The position numbers were made by a program, and so were the translations under genes. The notes below the pieces were generated by a model. The model was given only the letters and a program-made list of their open reading frames with translations. It did not search any database and was not told where the DNA came from. This document shows, in pieces, positions 13,365 to 21,252 of a stretch of 22,031 nucleotides of DNA (position 1 is the first letter of the stretch; the number at the start of each line of letters is the position of its first letter). This DNA is from Dehalococcoidia bacterium (lineage in GTDB: Bacteria; Chloroflexota; Dehalococcoidia; Dehalococcoidales; W693): assembly GCA_011170385.1 (NCBI GenBank), contig DUFE01000090.1, positions 1 through 22,031 on the forward strand, read 5' to 3'.

Positions 13365-14252
13365 TATCGGCAGGTCTATCTTATAGTCCTTAAGCGTTTC
13401 CCGTATAAGGGCAGCCGTTTTCTCGTCAGGCTCATACAGGGGTGGGCGGGGTTTACCCACGTGGAAGCCGGCATGGTTCATAGCGTACTTAATCGGGATC
13501 GGGTTGGCGATAACGAACAGGGCATTGATTAACGGCATCAGACGGCGATGAACCTCGGCGGCTCTGGTGGTGTTGCCACCGATGAAGCTGTCAACCATCT
13601 CCTTTATCTGACTGCCGACTATGTTCGAGGCTACGCTTATAACGCCGTAACCGCCCAGCGCTAATATAGGTAAGGTGTCACCGTCGTTGCCGCTCCAGAC
13701 AATGAAGTCGTCGGCGGTGTTTTCGATGATTTTAGATATTTCGCTGAAGTTACCGCTGGCTTCCTTGGTGCCGATGATGTTATCTATCTTGCTCAATCGT
13801 ATTGTCGTATCTGCAGACAGGCTGACGATAGTGCGTGACGGCACGTTGTAGAGGATGCAGGGCAGATCGGTGCTTTCGGCGATAGTCTTGAAGTGACGAT
13901 AGAGACACTCCTGGGTTGGCTTATTGTAGTAGGGGACGACCAGCAGGCATGCGTCGACGCCGGTGCCCTCGGCGGCTCTGGTGGCTTCTATTGCCTCGGT
14001 GGTGCTGTTTGAGCCGGTGCCGGCGATTACTGAACCCCGCCCGCCCACGGCAGATTTTATCTCGGAAAAAAGCTTGAGCTCTTCATCGCGGATGAGGGTT
14101 GGTGATTCGCCGGTGGTTCCCACCACCACCACGCCATTGCTGCCGGAATCGAGCAGAGCCAGAGCCAGTCGTTTTGCCTGCTCGTAGTCTACGGCGCCGT
14201 CTTCGGTGAATGGGGTTACCATAGCCGTTATTACTCTACCCAGGTCTTTCAT
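13362..14252 (-). CDS. dapA: 4-hydroxy-tetrahydrodipicolinate synthase
   Basis: DapA condenses pyruvate with aspartate semialdehyde, the entry step to diaminopimelate and lysine. The 296-residue TIM-barrel protein has GTTGES at 45-50 (Thr46/Thr47 of the proton relay), YNVPSRT with Tyr135, and the Schiff-base lysine Lys163 in GTKEASGN. All are in the standard spacing for the family. Its ATG overlaps the asd stop by four bases (ATGA), with GGAGGTG inside the end of asd as RBS. It ends the rpsO-pnp-dapB-asd-dapA transcript. Confidence 0.97.
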   Translation of the reverse strand: MKDLGRVITAMVTPFTEDGAVDYEQAKRLALALLDSGSNGVVVVGTTGESPTLIRDEELKLFSEIKSAVGGRGSVIAGTGSNSTTEAIEATRAAEGTGVDACLLVVPYYNKPTQECLYRHFKTIAESTDLPCILYNVPSRTIVSLSADTTIRLSKIDNIIGTKEASGNFSEISKIIENTADDFIVWSGNDGDTLPILALGGYGVISVASNIVGSQIKEMVDSFIGGNTTRAAEVHRRLMPLINALFVIANPIPIKYAMNHAGFHVGKPRPPLYEPDEKTAALIRETLKDYKIDLPI

Positions 14253-15280
14253 TTCACACCTCCATTGTTGAGCCAGCCCCTTTTAATCATCTCTTCGGCA
14301 ATCTGGATGGTGTTGAGGGCGGCTCCTTTTCTCAGGTTATCGGCGACAATCCACATAACCAGACCGTTGGAGTGTGAGACATCGCGGCGGATGCGGCCGA
14401 CGAAGACATCGTCGGTGCCAGCCAAAGACCACGGTTGAGGGTACAGGCTGATAGCCGGGTCGTCCAGCAGCTTGACACCGGGAGCCTGTGCCAGTATACG
14501 ACGGGCTTCGTCGGGAGACATGGAGCTGGAGAACTCTACGGTGACGGCTTCGCTATGTCCGACGAATACCGGCACGCGAACGCAGGTTGCCGATATGGCG
14601 ATGTCATCGGCATGCATTATCTTTCTCGTTTCCTCCATCATCTTCCATTCTTCCCTGGTATAGGCATTGTCCAGAAAAACGTCTATCTCTGGCAGTGCGT
14701 TGAAAGCAATCTGATGAGGATAGACGTGGGGTACGGTTGCCTGGCCGTTAAGCACCTGTTTCGCCTGTGTGTTCAGCTCGACGACGGCGGCTGAACCGGT
14801 ACCGGAAACCGCCTGATATGTGGATACAATGATGCGCTTGATGGGGTTGACCTTATGCAACGGATATAGAGCTGTTACCATCTGTATGGTGGAGCAGTTG
14901 GGATTGGCGATGATGCCGTTATGCTTCTTGATATCCTCCGGATTTATTTCAGGGACCACCAGCGGTACCTTGGGATCCATGCGGAATGCCGAGCTGTTAT
15001 CGACAACCACCGCTCCTGAACGGGCGGCTATAGGCGAAAAGTATTTGCTGATATCGGCGCCAGCGGAGAAAAGGGCGATATCTATACCCTTGAACGATTC
15101 GGGAGTTGTCTCCTTGACTTCGTGCTCCTGATGAGAAAAGAATAACTTCTTACCCGCCGAGCGGTACGAAGCCAGCATCTCTATGGATTCGATGGGAAAG
15201 CTACGCTGCTCCAGAATCTTGATGAACTCCTGACCTACCATACCAGTAGCGCCGACGATAGCCACCCTGTACCCGTTCAT
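14249..15280 (-). CDS. asd: Aspartate-semialdehyde dehydrogenase
   Basis: Asd reduces aspartyl phosphate to aspartate semialdehyde with NADPH, providing the DapA substrate. The 343-residue protein has the nucleotide loop GATGMVGQEF (10-19), the SSAFR segment, the catalytic cysteine Cys129 in NPNCSTIQM and the active-site histidine His242 in VPVFVGHSEAV. The length and motifs are normal. A GGAGGT RBS lies just before ATG 15280, nine bases after dapB. Together with dapA and dapB it forms a contiguous lysine/diaminopimelate block. Confidence 0.97.
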   Translation of the reverse strand: MNGYRVAIVGATGMVGQEFIKILEQRSFPIESIEMLASYRSAGKKLFFSHQEHEVKETTPESFKGIDIALFSAGADISKYFSPIAARSGAVVVDNSSAFRMDPKVPLVVPEINPEDIKKHNGIIANPNCSTIQMVTALYPLHKVNPIKRIIVSTYQAVSGTGSAAVVELNTQAKQVLNGQATVPHVYPHQIAFNALPEIDVFLDNAYTREEWKMMEETRKIMHADDIAISATCVRVPVFVGHSEAVTVEFSSSMSPDEARRILAQAPGVKLLDDPAISLYPQPWSLAGTDDVFVGRIRRDVSHSNGLVMWIVADNLRKGAALNTIQIAEEMIKRGWLNNGGVK

Positions 15281-15289
15281 TAATACCTC

Positions 15290-16081
15290 CTATAATCCTA
15301 GCAGTGAATCGAGCCCGTGCACCAGACCTTTGCGCTTGATCACTTCCTTGGTAGCCAATATAACACCCGGCATATAGCACTCTCTACTGGTAGTGTCGTG
15401 CTTGATGGTCAGCGTCTGCCCTGGGCAACCGAGAATAACCTCCTGACTGGCTAAAATACCGGGCAGTCGCACGCTGTGGATGGTAATACCTTCGACATTC
15501 TGCCCGAGGCTATCCGCCTTTTCTTTTTGCGGGGGCTGACGAAAGGGTTTCTCCCTGGCTGATACCATTGCCTGCGCCGTTTTCAGGGCGGTTCCGGATG
15601 GAGCGTCGGCTTTAAGATGATGGTGCAGCTCTATAATCTCGGCGTAGTCGAAGTACCTGGCGGCAATCTGCGATAGGTGCATCATCAGCACCGCCCCTAA
15701 GGCGAAGTTGGGCGCCACTACCACTCCGACACCGTTTTTAATCGCCAGTTTGTCGATCTCATCCAGTTCTTCGGTGGTTAAGCCGGTGCTGCCGATTACC
15801 ATATTGATGCCGTACTTTGTGGCGAGACGCACTGCTGACATAGCAGCTTTGGCATTTGTAAAGTCTATTATTACCTGTGGACGGCATCTTTTAATGATAT
15901 ATAATAAATCTGAAGAGAAGGGTATGCTGCCGGAGCCGTCGGGGAGGGGAAGGGAATCAACAGGGGTTTTTAGTTCTACGGCGCCAACGAGCCGTGTTTC
16001 AGGCTCTCGGCATATGGCATCGATAACCTGTTGGCCCATACGTCCGGAGGCACCGTGAACTGCAATCCTTATCGGCTTCAT
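15290..16081 (-). CDS. dapB: 4-hydroxy-tetrahydrodipicolinate reductase
   Basis: DapB reduces the DapA product to tetrahydrodipicolinate using NAD(P)H. The 263-residue protein begins with the nucleotide-binding motif VHGASGRMGQ (8-17). It then has GSTG at 97-100, APNFALG at 123-129 and the active-site block ELHHHLKADAPSGTAL (151-166), with the catalytic histidine and lysine. It lies 18 bases after pnp and nine before asd. In the transcript the order is reductase, dehydrogenase, synthase. Confidence 0.96.
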   Translation of the reverse strand: MKPIRIAVHGASGRMGQQVIDAICREPETRLVGAVELKTPVDSLPLPDGSGSIPFSSDLLYIIKRCRPQVIIDFTNAKAAMSAVRLATKYGINMVIGSTGLTTEELDEIDKLAIKNGVGVVVAPNFALGAVLMMHLSQIAARYFDYAEIIELHHHLKADAPSGTALKTAQAMVSAREKPFRQPPQKEKADSLGQNVEGITIHSVRLPGILASQEVILGCPGQTLTIKHDTTSRECYMPGVILATKEVIKRKGLVHGLDSLLGL

Positions 16082-16099
16082 AGCTATACCTCTTCTATG

Positions 16100-18286
16100 C
16101 TAATAACGCCGTTTTGCCGTCATCTGGCGGGGGCGCTGAGGGGAACGGAGGTCACGTTGCCTTCGGGGTGGGCGGTCGCTTCTTCTACGATCAGGCCTTT
16201 CGCCTTCTTTTTCGAAGACAGCCCGGCGCGAAAGGTTTACCCTACCCTGGCTGTCTATTTCAGTTACCTTCACTGTAACCTCGTCGCCTACTTTTACTAT
16301 GTCCTCTACCTTGTCCACCCGGTAGTCAGCAAGCTCGCTGATATGAACCATGCCTTCTTTGCCTGGCAGAATCTCGACGAAAGCGCCGAAGCTCATTATG
16401 CGGGTTACTTTGCCGGTGTAAGTAGCGCCGACCTCCACCTCCCTGGTAAGGTCCTCTACCATCTTGATAGCTTTTTTTGCGGATACCTCATCTGTGGAGC
16501 CGATGAAGGCGATGCCTTCGTTGTTTATATCTATAGTTGTTTTGGTTTCTTCGGTGATAGCTCTTATTGTTTTGCCACCGGGACCGATTACGGCGCCGAT
16601 TTTATCCGGAGGTATCAATAACTTGTACATTCGAGGCGCATAGCGGCTCAATTCCGAACGGCTGACATTGATTGTCTTGTTCATCTCATCCAGTATGAAC
16701 AGTCGGGCTTCCTTTGCCTGGTCAAGAGATTTCTCAAGAATCTCCATGCTCAAGCCCTTGAGCTTGGTATCAAGCTGGATGGCGGTGATGCCGGCACAAG
16801 TTCCGGCTACCTTGAAGTCCATATCACCGTAGTTGTCCTCCATGCCCTCTATATCGGTCAGCAGGGCGAAATCTTCCCCTTCGCCGGTGACCAGGCCGAT
16901 TGATATGCCGGCGACGGCGGCTTTAACCGGGATGCCGGCGTCCATCAATGATAAGCTGGAGGCGCAGGAGCTTGCCATAGATGTACTGCCGCTGGAGCTC
17001 AATACCTCTGATACCAGCCGGATGGTATAGGGAAAATCTTCATCCGGAGGCATAACCGGTACCAGGGCGCGCTCCGCCAGTGCTCCGTGCCCGATAGAGC
17101 GGCGGCTGGGGGTGCCAACGCGCTTGACCTCGCCGGTGGAGAAAGGCGGGAAGTTGTAATGGTGCATAAAGCGTTTGGTCTCTTCAATACCCAACCCGTC
17201 GAGCTGCTGCTCCTTCCTGATGGGTCCCAAGGTGGTTATGGTCAATACCTGTGTTTCACCGCGGGTGAACAGCGCCGAGCCGTGGACGCGGGGTAGCAAG
17301 CCTGTTTCGCAGTTCAGGGGGCGCACCTGTGTAAGGCTGCGTCCACTGACGCGTTTACCTCTGGTTAGGATGCTCTCCCTGATTTCAGCCCTGATAAGCT
17401 TATCAAAGTCGTTTATTATATCTGCTTCGGCATAGGTATTTCCCAGGTCGGCTATAAGCTCTTCCTTAATGCTGTCCAGGGCTTTATCGCGAAGCTCTTT
17501 TTCGGCGTGCTTCATTGCCTGCGATAGTTTTTTGCCCACGGCCGATGATACGGCGGAGATCAATCCGTCGGGCAGCTCAATTATCGGAGCTTCCTCTTTC
17601 GGTTTGCCGAAATCCTGCCGAAACTGCTCCTGAAGAGCGATAATCTGCTGGTTGGCTTCGTGCCCGAACTTAATTGCCCGGTTGACTATATCCTCGCTGA
17701 CGATGTTGGCTCCGGCTTCAAGCATAACCACCGCTTCCCTGGTACTGGCAACAACCAGGTCCAGGTCGCTATATTCCATTTGAGGCATCGTCGGGTTGAG
17801 CACCAGCTCGTTATCGATATAACCGACGTGTACGGCGCTTACCGGACCGTCAAATGGAACTTCGGAGATGGACAGGGCTGCCGAGCTGCCGATGATAGAT
17901 AGTATATCCGGGTCATTTTCATGGTCGACGGAAAGGACGGTGATAACAAGCTGGATGTCCCGTCGCCATTCCTTGGGCAATAGGGGGCGGAGGGGGCGGT
18001 CTGTTAGGCGGCAGGTGAGCGTCGCCTCCTCGCTGGGTCGTCCCTCGCGGCGGATGAAGCCGCCCGGAATCTTGCCGGCGGCGTATAGCCTTTCTTCATA
18101 ATCTATAGTCAGGGGCAGGAAGTCTGCGCCTTCCCGCGGTTTGGGGCTGATACATGCGGTAACCAGAATAAGCGTATCTCCATAGCGAACAGTTACCGCA
18201 GAGTCTGCCTGATTGGCTAGCTTTCCCGTTTCTATTGTGAGATTTCTGCCGCCAAAGTCACATTCCAGGGAATAGGGAGTTGTCAA
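16100..18286 (-). CDS. pnp: Polyribonucleotide nucleotidyltransferase (PNPase)
   Basis: PNPase is a trimeric 3'-5' phosphorolytic exoribonuclease of mRNA decay. The 728-residue protein has the first RNase PH domain with the IRREGRPSE loop (about 78-86), an all-helical linker, and the second RNase PH domain with active-site aspartates in the segment MEDNYGDMDFKVAG (482-495). The KH domain (about 556-612, VIGPGGKTIRAI) and the S1 domain (about 620-688) follow. The tail beyond 692 is strongly Arg/Pro-rich (DRRRSDRPPRRQRD) and probably disordered RNA-binding. It follows rpsO by 32 bases in the classic rpsO-pnp order, then runs into the dap genes. Confidence 0.97.
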   Translation of the reverse strand: MTTPYSLECDFGGRNLTIETGKLANQADSAVTVRYGDTLILVTACISPKPREGADFLPLTIDYEERLYAAGKIPGGFIRREGRPSEEATLTCRLTDRPLRPLLPKEWRRDIQLVITVLSVDHENDPDILSIIGSSAALSISEVPFDGPVSAVHVGYIDNELVLNPTMPQMEYSDLDLVVASTREAVVMLEAGANIVSEDIVNRAIKFGHEANQQIIALQEQFRQDFGKPKEEAPIIELPDGLISAVSSAVGKKLSQAMKHAEKELRDKALDSIKEELIADLGNTYAEADIINDFDKLIRAEIRESILTRGKRVSGRSLTQVRPLNCETGLLPRVHGSALFTRGETQVLTITTLGPIRKEQQLDGLGIEETKRFMHHYNFPPFSTGEVKRVGTPSRRSIGHGALAERALVPVMPPDEDFPYTIRLVSEVLSSSGSTSMASSCASSLSLMDAGIPVKAAVAGISIGLVTGEGEDFALLTDIEGMEDNYGDMDFKVAGTCAGITAIQLDTKLKGLSMEILEKSLDQAKEARLFILDEMNKTINVSRSELSRYAPRMYKLLIPPDKIGAVIGPGGKTIRAITEETKTTIDINNEGIAFIGSTDEVSAKKAIKMVEDLTREVEVGATYTGKVTRIMSFGAFVEILPGKEGMVHISELADYRVDKVEDIVKVGDEVTVKVTEIDSQGRVNLSRRAVFEKEGERPDRRRSDRPPRRQRDLRSPQRPRQMTAKRRY

Positions 18287-18318
18287 TAGTCTCTCCTTGT
18301 TTCTGTAGTCGAAGGCTT

Positions 18319-18582
18319 TTACTTGCGGAGACCGAGGCTTTTGATTAGCTTCTTATAACGGCTGACGTCCTGTCGGTTCAGATAAACAAGTAGTCGTCTT
18401 CGCTGGCCGATTAGTTTTAGTAAGCTGCGTTTGGTATGGAAATCGTGGCTGTTAGCCGCCATATGCCTGGTTAGCTGGTTTATCCTCTCCGTAAGCACGG
18501 CTATCTGGACTTCAGTCGAGCCGTTATCGCCATCGTGCAGCTTGTAATCGTCTATAACGCTTGCCTTTTTTCCCTTATCCAA
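18319..18582 (-). CDS. rpsO: 30S ribosomal protein S15
   Basis: S15 binds the three-way junction of helices 20-22 in 16S rRNA early in 30S assembly. The 87-residue product contains the conserved blocks GSTEVQIAVLTERINQLTRH, HDFHTKRSLLKLIGQRRRLL and YKKLIKSLGLRK. The start is TTG (18582-18580), giving MDKGKK, with AGGAG on the minus strand about six bases upstream; a TTG start is unusual for such a highly expressed gene. It leads a five-gene transcript from a strong promoter whose start site lies in an 18-bp palindrome. Confidence 0.95.
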   Translation of the reverse strand: MDKGKKASVIDDYKLHDGDNGSTEVQIAVLTERINQLTRHMAANSHDFHTKRSLLKLIGQRRRLLVYLNRQDVSRYKKLIKSLGLRK

Positions 18583-18591
18583 GTTTTTCTC

Positions 18592-18609
18592 CTGCTACAT
18601 ATGTAGCAG
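18592..18609. promoter_or_regulatory. 18-bp perfect palindrome at the rpsO start site (candidate operator)
   Basis: CTGCTACATATGTAGCAG is a perfect 18-base palindrome lying directly between the -10 box (18615-18610) and the rpsO start codon. Its downstream end overlaps the RBS AGGAG. The expected transcription start (about 18603) falls near its centre, so a protein-binding operator fits better than an RNA hairpin. The ligand is unknown. Confidence 0.5.
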
Positions 18610-18638
18610 AGTATAGCATAAATACCGGATAGTGTAAA
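18610..18638 (-). promoter_or_regulatory. Promoter for rpsO-pnp-dapB-asd-dapA
   Basis: On the minus strand TTTACA (18638-18633), a 17-base spacer and TATACT (18615-18610) form a strong promoter with the extended -10 TGC. It shares the 13-mer TTTATGCTATACT with the nusA promoter. Confidence 0.7.
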
Positions 18639-18758
18639 ACAGCCGTGATATATATAAAAGGACGCAAGGATTAAGCTCTTTTTCCTTAACTACCTTTGAC
18701 GAGGGTGAGTAGGGTGGAAACGAAGATTCAGGTGGGTTAGGAGTGGCAAATTAAGAAG

Positions 18759-18782
18759 TTAAAAGGGGGACGAAACCCCCTT
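18759..18782 (-). terminator. Intrinsic terminator after the sigma factor operon
   Basis: AAGGGGG and CCCCCTT (18763-18769 and 18776-18782) form a perfect 7-bp stem with a 6-base loop. Read on the minus strand it is followed by TTTTAACTT, suiting a terminator for the sigma factor and small-ORF transcript. The plus-strand side has only TTAATAT. The 120 bases between it and the rpsO promoter hold nothing I can assign. Confidence 0.65.
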
Positions 18783-18833
18783 AATATATCCAGTGCAGCT
18801 TCAGCTTGGTTGTAATGTGAAAGAAATATTACT

Positions 18834-19088
18834 CTATGGAACCAGCTGTGTTGCTATCTGCCCCGGTACCCATAGACCGTAGATGATAATCAATGTGATG
18901 ATAACGGCGGCGATTATTACCCATTCGGTTACTCCCCAAACCGGGCGGCGCACTGTCTCCGTACCAGCAGCCGTTTTAAGCTCTTGGAGCAGACGCGCTT
19001 TATACTCCGGTAACGGAGGTGTATACCCGTATGCCGAGCCCTATATATTGTTCATATTCTCTTCGCTGTTGACATCGAAATCACTCAT
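18834..19088 (-). pseudogene. Small single-helix membrane protein ORF interrupted by an in-frame TAG
   Basis: On the minus strand ATG 19088 with an AAGGTG RBS starts MSDFDVNSEENMNNI, then TAG at 19043-19041. The same frame stays open for 68 more sense codons, GSAYGYTPPLPEYKARLLQEL to GLWVPGQIATQLVP, ending in TAG at 18836-18834. The downstream part has a coherent soluble segment, a transmembrane helix (EWVIIAAVIITLIIIYGLWV) and a short tail. No ATG, GTG or TTG lies between the TAG and the conserved-looking GSAYGYTPPLPEYK part. It starts 45 bases after the ECF sigma stop, where a cognate anti-sigma factor often lies. It may be a point-mutated pseudogene, a sequencing error or a readthrough product. 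I do not recognise the family. Confidence 0.55.
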
Positions 19089-19132
19089 TTTTTACACCTT
19101 TCTTATATTATAATAGTCGTCTTTTACCGACA

Positions 19133-19732
19133 TTATCCCTCACCCGGGATTGCAAGCTCGTCCTGTAGCTCCTTCCGGGCTCGTGCTAGAATACCTTCGA
19201 CGGATTTCTCGGTTCTTCCCATTATTTCGCCTATGTCAGAAACCGAAAAACCCTCGATATATTTCAGTACAACAGCCTGCCTGTAGTGCAGCGGTAATTT
19301 CAGTAGAGCCTGTCTTATAGCTATATTGGAATCTTCGGTTTCGCCCGTGCCGGCTTCAGCCTGGTCACTATCAGGCAGCTTCTCCGAATCGACTTCGTAG
19401 CCGACCCGGTACTTGTCTTCTCTTTTCTTGTGACGGTAGAAATCGGCAACCTTTCTGCTGGCTATACTGTATAGCCAGGTAGAGATGCTGCTTCTTAACT
19501 GAAAATACTTTATCGCTTTGACTGCCGCTATGAAGGTTTCCTGGACTATCTCCTGGGCTACTTCGCGGTCTTTGTCCACCTGATTGTACACCATGGAATA
19601 AACACGATCGATGTTAGCGTTATACATCTGCTCGACGGCATCGGGATCGCCTTGTTTCAGTCTTTCTACGAGTTCGGTTTCATCATCATATGATTTTAAC
19701 TTCGGCTCGGTTTTAGTTTCTGTCTTTCCCAT
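19133..19732 (-). CDS. ECF-type RNA polymerase sigma factor
   Basis: This 199-residue protein is an extracytoplasmic-function sigma-70 factor containing only regions 2 and 4. Region 2 covers about 19-105, with EIVQETFIAAVKAI and the -10 recognition segment SSISTWLYSIASRKVADFYRHKKR. Region 4 covers about 138-192, with LPLHYRQAVVLKYIEGFSVSDIGEIMGRTEKSVEGILARARKEL as helix-turn-helix. The linker (106-137) is acidic. ATG 19732 is chosen because GGCGGAGG lies eight bases upstream; an in-frame TTG at 19759 lacks an RBS. It is followed by the amber-interrupted small membrane ORF, a candidate anti-sigma partner, and lies near exported proteins. Target promoters are unknown. Confidence 0.92.
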   Translation of the reverse strand: MGKTETKTEPKLKSYDDETELVERLKQGDPDAVEQMYNANIDRVYSMVYNQVDKDREVAQEIVQETFIAAVKAIKYFQLRSSISTWLYSIASRKVADFYRHKKREDKYRVGYEVDSEKLPDSDQAEAGTGETEDSNIAIRQALLKLPLHYRQAVVLKYIEGFSVSDIGEIMGRTEKSVEGILARARKELQDELAIPGEG

Positions 19733-19860
19733 GAGTTTAACCTCCGCCTTTGCTATCAATTTTTAGAAGCAATTCATAACATATTTAATCTAGCATATAT
19801 TTTTTCAAAAGGCAATAGATATAAACAGTATATAGAAACTTGCCTTGCTCCAATCGCTGC

Positions 19861-19891
19861 CCGCCCATTGCAGATAAAAGCATTGTGGCGG
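19861..19891. repeat. Imperfect inverted repeat between the sigma factor and the protease
   Basis: CCGCCCATTGC (19861-19871) pairs with GCATTGTGGCGG (19880-19891) with one bulged base and one mismatch around the loop AGATAAAA. No T run follows on either strand. It may help terminate the protease transcript, but it could be incidental. The rest of 19733-19950 is AT-rich and shows no other clear element. Confidence 0.35.
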
Positions 19892-19950
19892 CGTTTGTGA
19901 GAGGTGTTTTGGGTTATACCTTTAGGGTGGATGAGGATATAACGTTTGAT

Positions 19951-21006
19951 TTAGCCGATAAGCGCTGCAACACAGGCGGCGTCTAGAAGTCCTGAACCCG
20001 TGCCGGTGATACCGATATCGATGCAACCGGCTTCGATTATTGTCTTGACCTCGTCGTTAATCCTGCCGTCACCGTTTGTATCGGTTGCCGTGTTGAAAAG
20101 CAGGGCGGCTATGCCGCTTACATGGGCGGCTGCGAATGATGTGCCGCTTTCATATTCATAGGTATCTCCAGGGAAGGTGGAATATATCTTGTATCCAGGA
20201 GCCGCCAGGTCCACCCAGGCGCCCCAGTTCGATAACGGAGCCAGCTTCTCATCCTCTTTGATGGCTGCTACGGAGATGGTGCTGTTATAGCAAGCGGGGT
20301 AGACCGGTTCCTGGCTACATCTATTGCCGGCGGCGGCTACAATCAAAGCTCCATTGTCCCAGGCGTACTGCACCGCTTCTTCCAGCTCCGGGGTCGATTC
20401 CTTGATTTCGATGCTTATATTGATGACACTGGCATTATTGTCAACCGCCCAGACGATTCCTCTGGCAAGGTCCGAAACATCGCACCTGCCTCTGTCATCG
20501 GCTACCTTGACGTTCAGCAGGAGATAGCCGGGAGCAATGCCGATAACCCCGATGCCGTTATCTTCGGCGGCAATAATGCCGGCTATGTGGGTACCATGGC
20601 CGTAGATGTCGTCAGCGGTGGGGCTATCGGTAAAATTGGCCTCGCCGATCACCTGCCCCGCCAGGTCTTCATGGTTAACATCGATACCGGAATCCAGTAC
20701 CGCCACCACAATCCCTTTATCTTCGGCTATTTCCTGCCATAGCTCGGCAATATGAAGTTTCGTCAGTGCCCACTGCTCATCGGTGTCCACACCGTATTCC
20801 GTAAGGTAGTCAGAGGCTGAAACGCTATCTTCCGCTCGCTCTGTCTCTTCAACGCCGCTAGTATACTTCTGGGGCTGTGCTGCCTGTACCGAATGGCCGT
20901 TGTTGATCACACTTGCCTGTGAGGTTACGAAGGCGCAAGATGCAACCACAACGGCGGTTACTAAAAGTAAAGCAAACAGTATTTTCAGTAATTTACGCAC
21001 ATACAA
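19951..21006 (-). CDS. Exported subtilisin-like serine protease (S8 family)
   Basis: This 351-residue protein has a signal sequence (KLLKILFALLLVTAVVVASC), a roughly 70-residue spacer and an S8 catalytic domain. The triad is Asp105 (AVLDSGID), His137 (GHGTHIAG) and Ser290 (GTSFAAAHVSGIAALL), with oxyanion Asn228 (AAAGN). VASC at 21-24 looks like a lipobox, so a lipoprotein anchored at Cys24 is possible. Near the C-terminus DTNGDGRIND (309-318) resembles an EF-hand calcium loop, placed before the usual GSGLLDA end. The protein stops at the end of the catalytic domain with no added modules. The start may be TTG 21006 or GTG 21000; neither has a visible RBS. It diverges from the secreted Big_1-repeat gene. 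Confidence 0.92.
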   Translation of the reverse strand: MYVRKLLKILFALLLVTAVVVASCAFVTSQASVINNGHSVQAAQPQKYTSGVEETERAEDSVSASDYLTEYGVDTDEQWALTKLHIAELWQEIAEDKGIVVAVLDSGIDVNHEDLAGQVIGEANFTDSPTADDIYGHGTHIAGIIAAEDNGIGVIGIAPGYLLLNVKVADDRGRCDVSDLARGIVWAVDNNASVINISIEIKESTPELEEAVQYAWDNGALIVAAAGNRCSQEPVYPACYNSTISVAAIKEDEKLAPLSNWGAWVDLAAPGYKIYSTFPGDTYEYESGTSFAAAHVSGIAALLFNTATDTNGDGRINDEVKTIIEAGCIDIGITGTGSGLLDAACVAALIG

Positions 21007-21009
21007 ATT

Positions 21010-21044
21010 ATTGCGCCGTTGAGTAGCTACACATATAGCGCAAT
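21010..21044. repeat. 7-bp inverted repeat upstream of the protease
   Basis: ATTGCGC (21010-21016) and GCGCAAT (21038-21044) are separated by 21 bases, with the palindrome GTAGCTAC (21023-21030) inside. It lies immediately before the protease start and could be an operator or a leader hairpin. The remaining intergenic sequence to 21240 is AT-rich, contains AGTACT twice and shows no clear promoter. Confidence 0.3.
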
Positions 21045-21252
21045 AGTTGCAAAACTACTGGTTTATTGGTAATGAGGATTTAGTATTGGGTGTTACTTTT
21101 TACCTAGTACTTTTGAGGGATACGTCGGCTGAGTTACGACTAATACATTGAGAGAGATGATTAGATGGTAGTACTAGAGTGATAAATGTCATATTAAATA
21201 AGGCGTTGGATTATTAAAATTTATTAAAAGTGATAATAAAGGAGGAGAACGA

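Noticed and set aside
16031..16621. A 196-codon plus-strand frame across dapB and pnp ends
   Set aside because: It is antisense to two clear genes and has no recognisable domain or convincing RBS.
18834..19088. Pyrrolysine or selenocysteine decoding as a settled explanation for the internal TAG
   Set aside because: TAG ends about half of the genes here, no suppressor tRNA lies in the window and no insertion element is visible. It is kept only as one of several possibilities.
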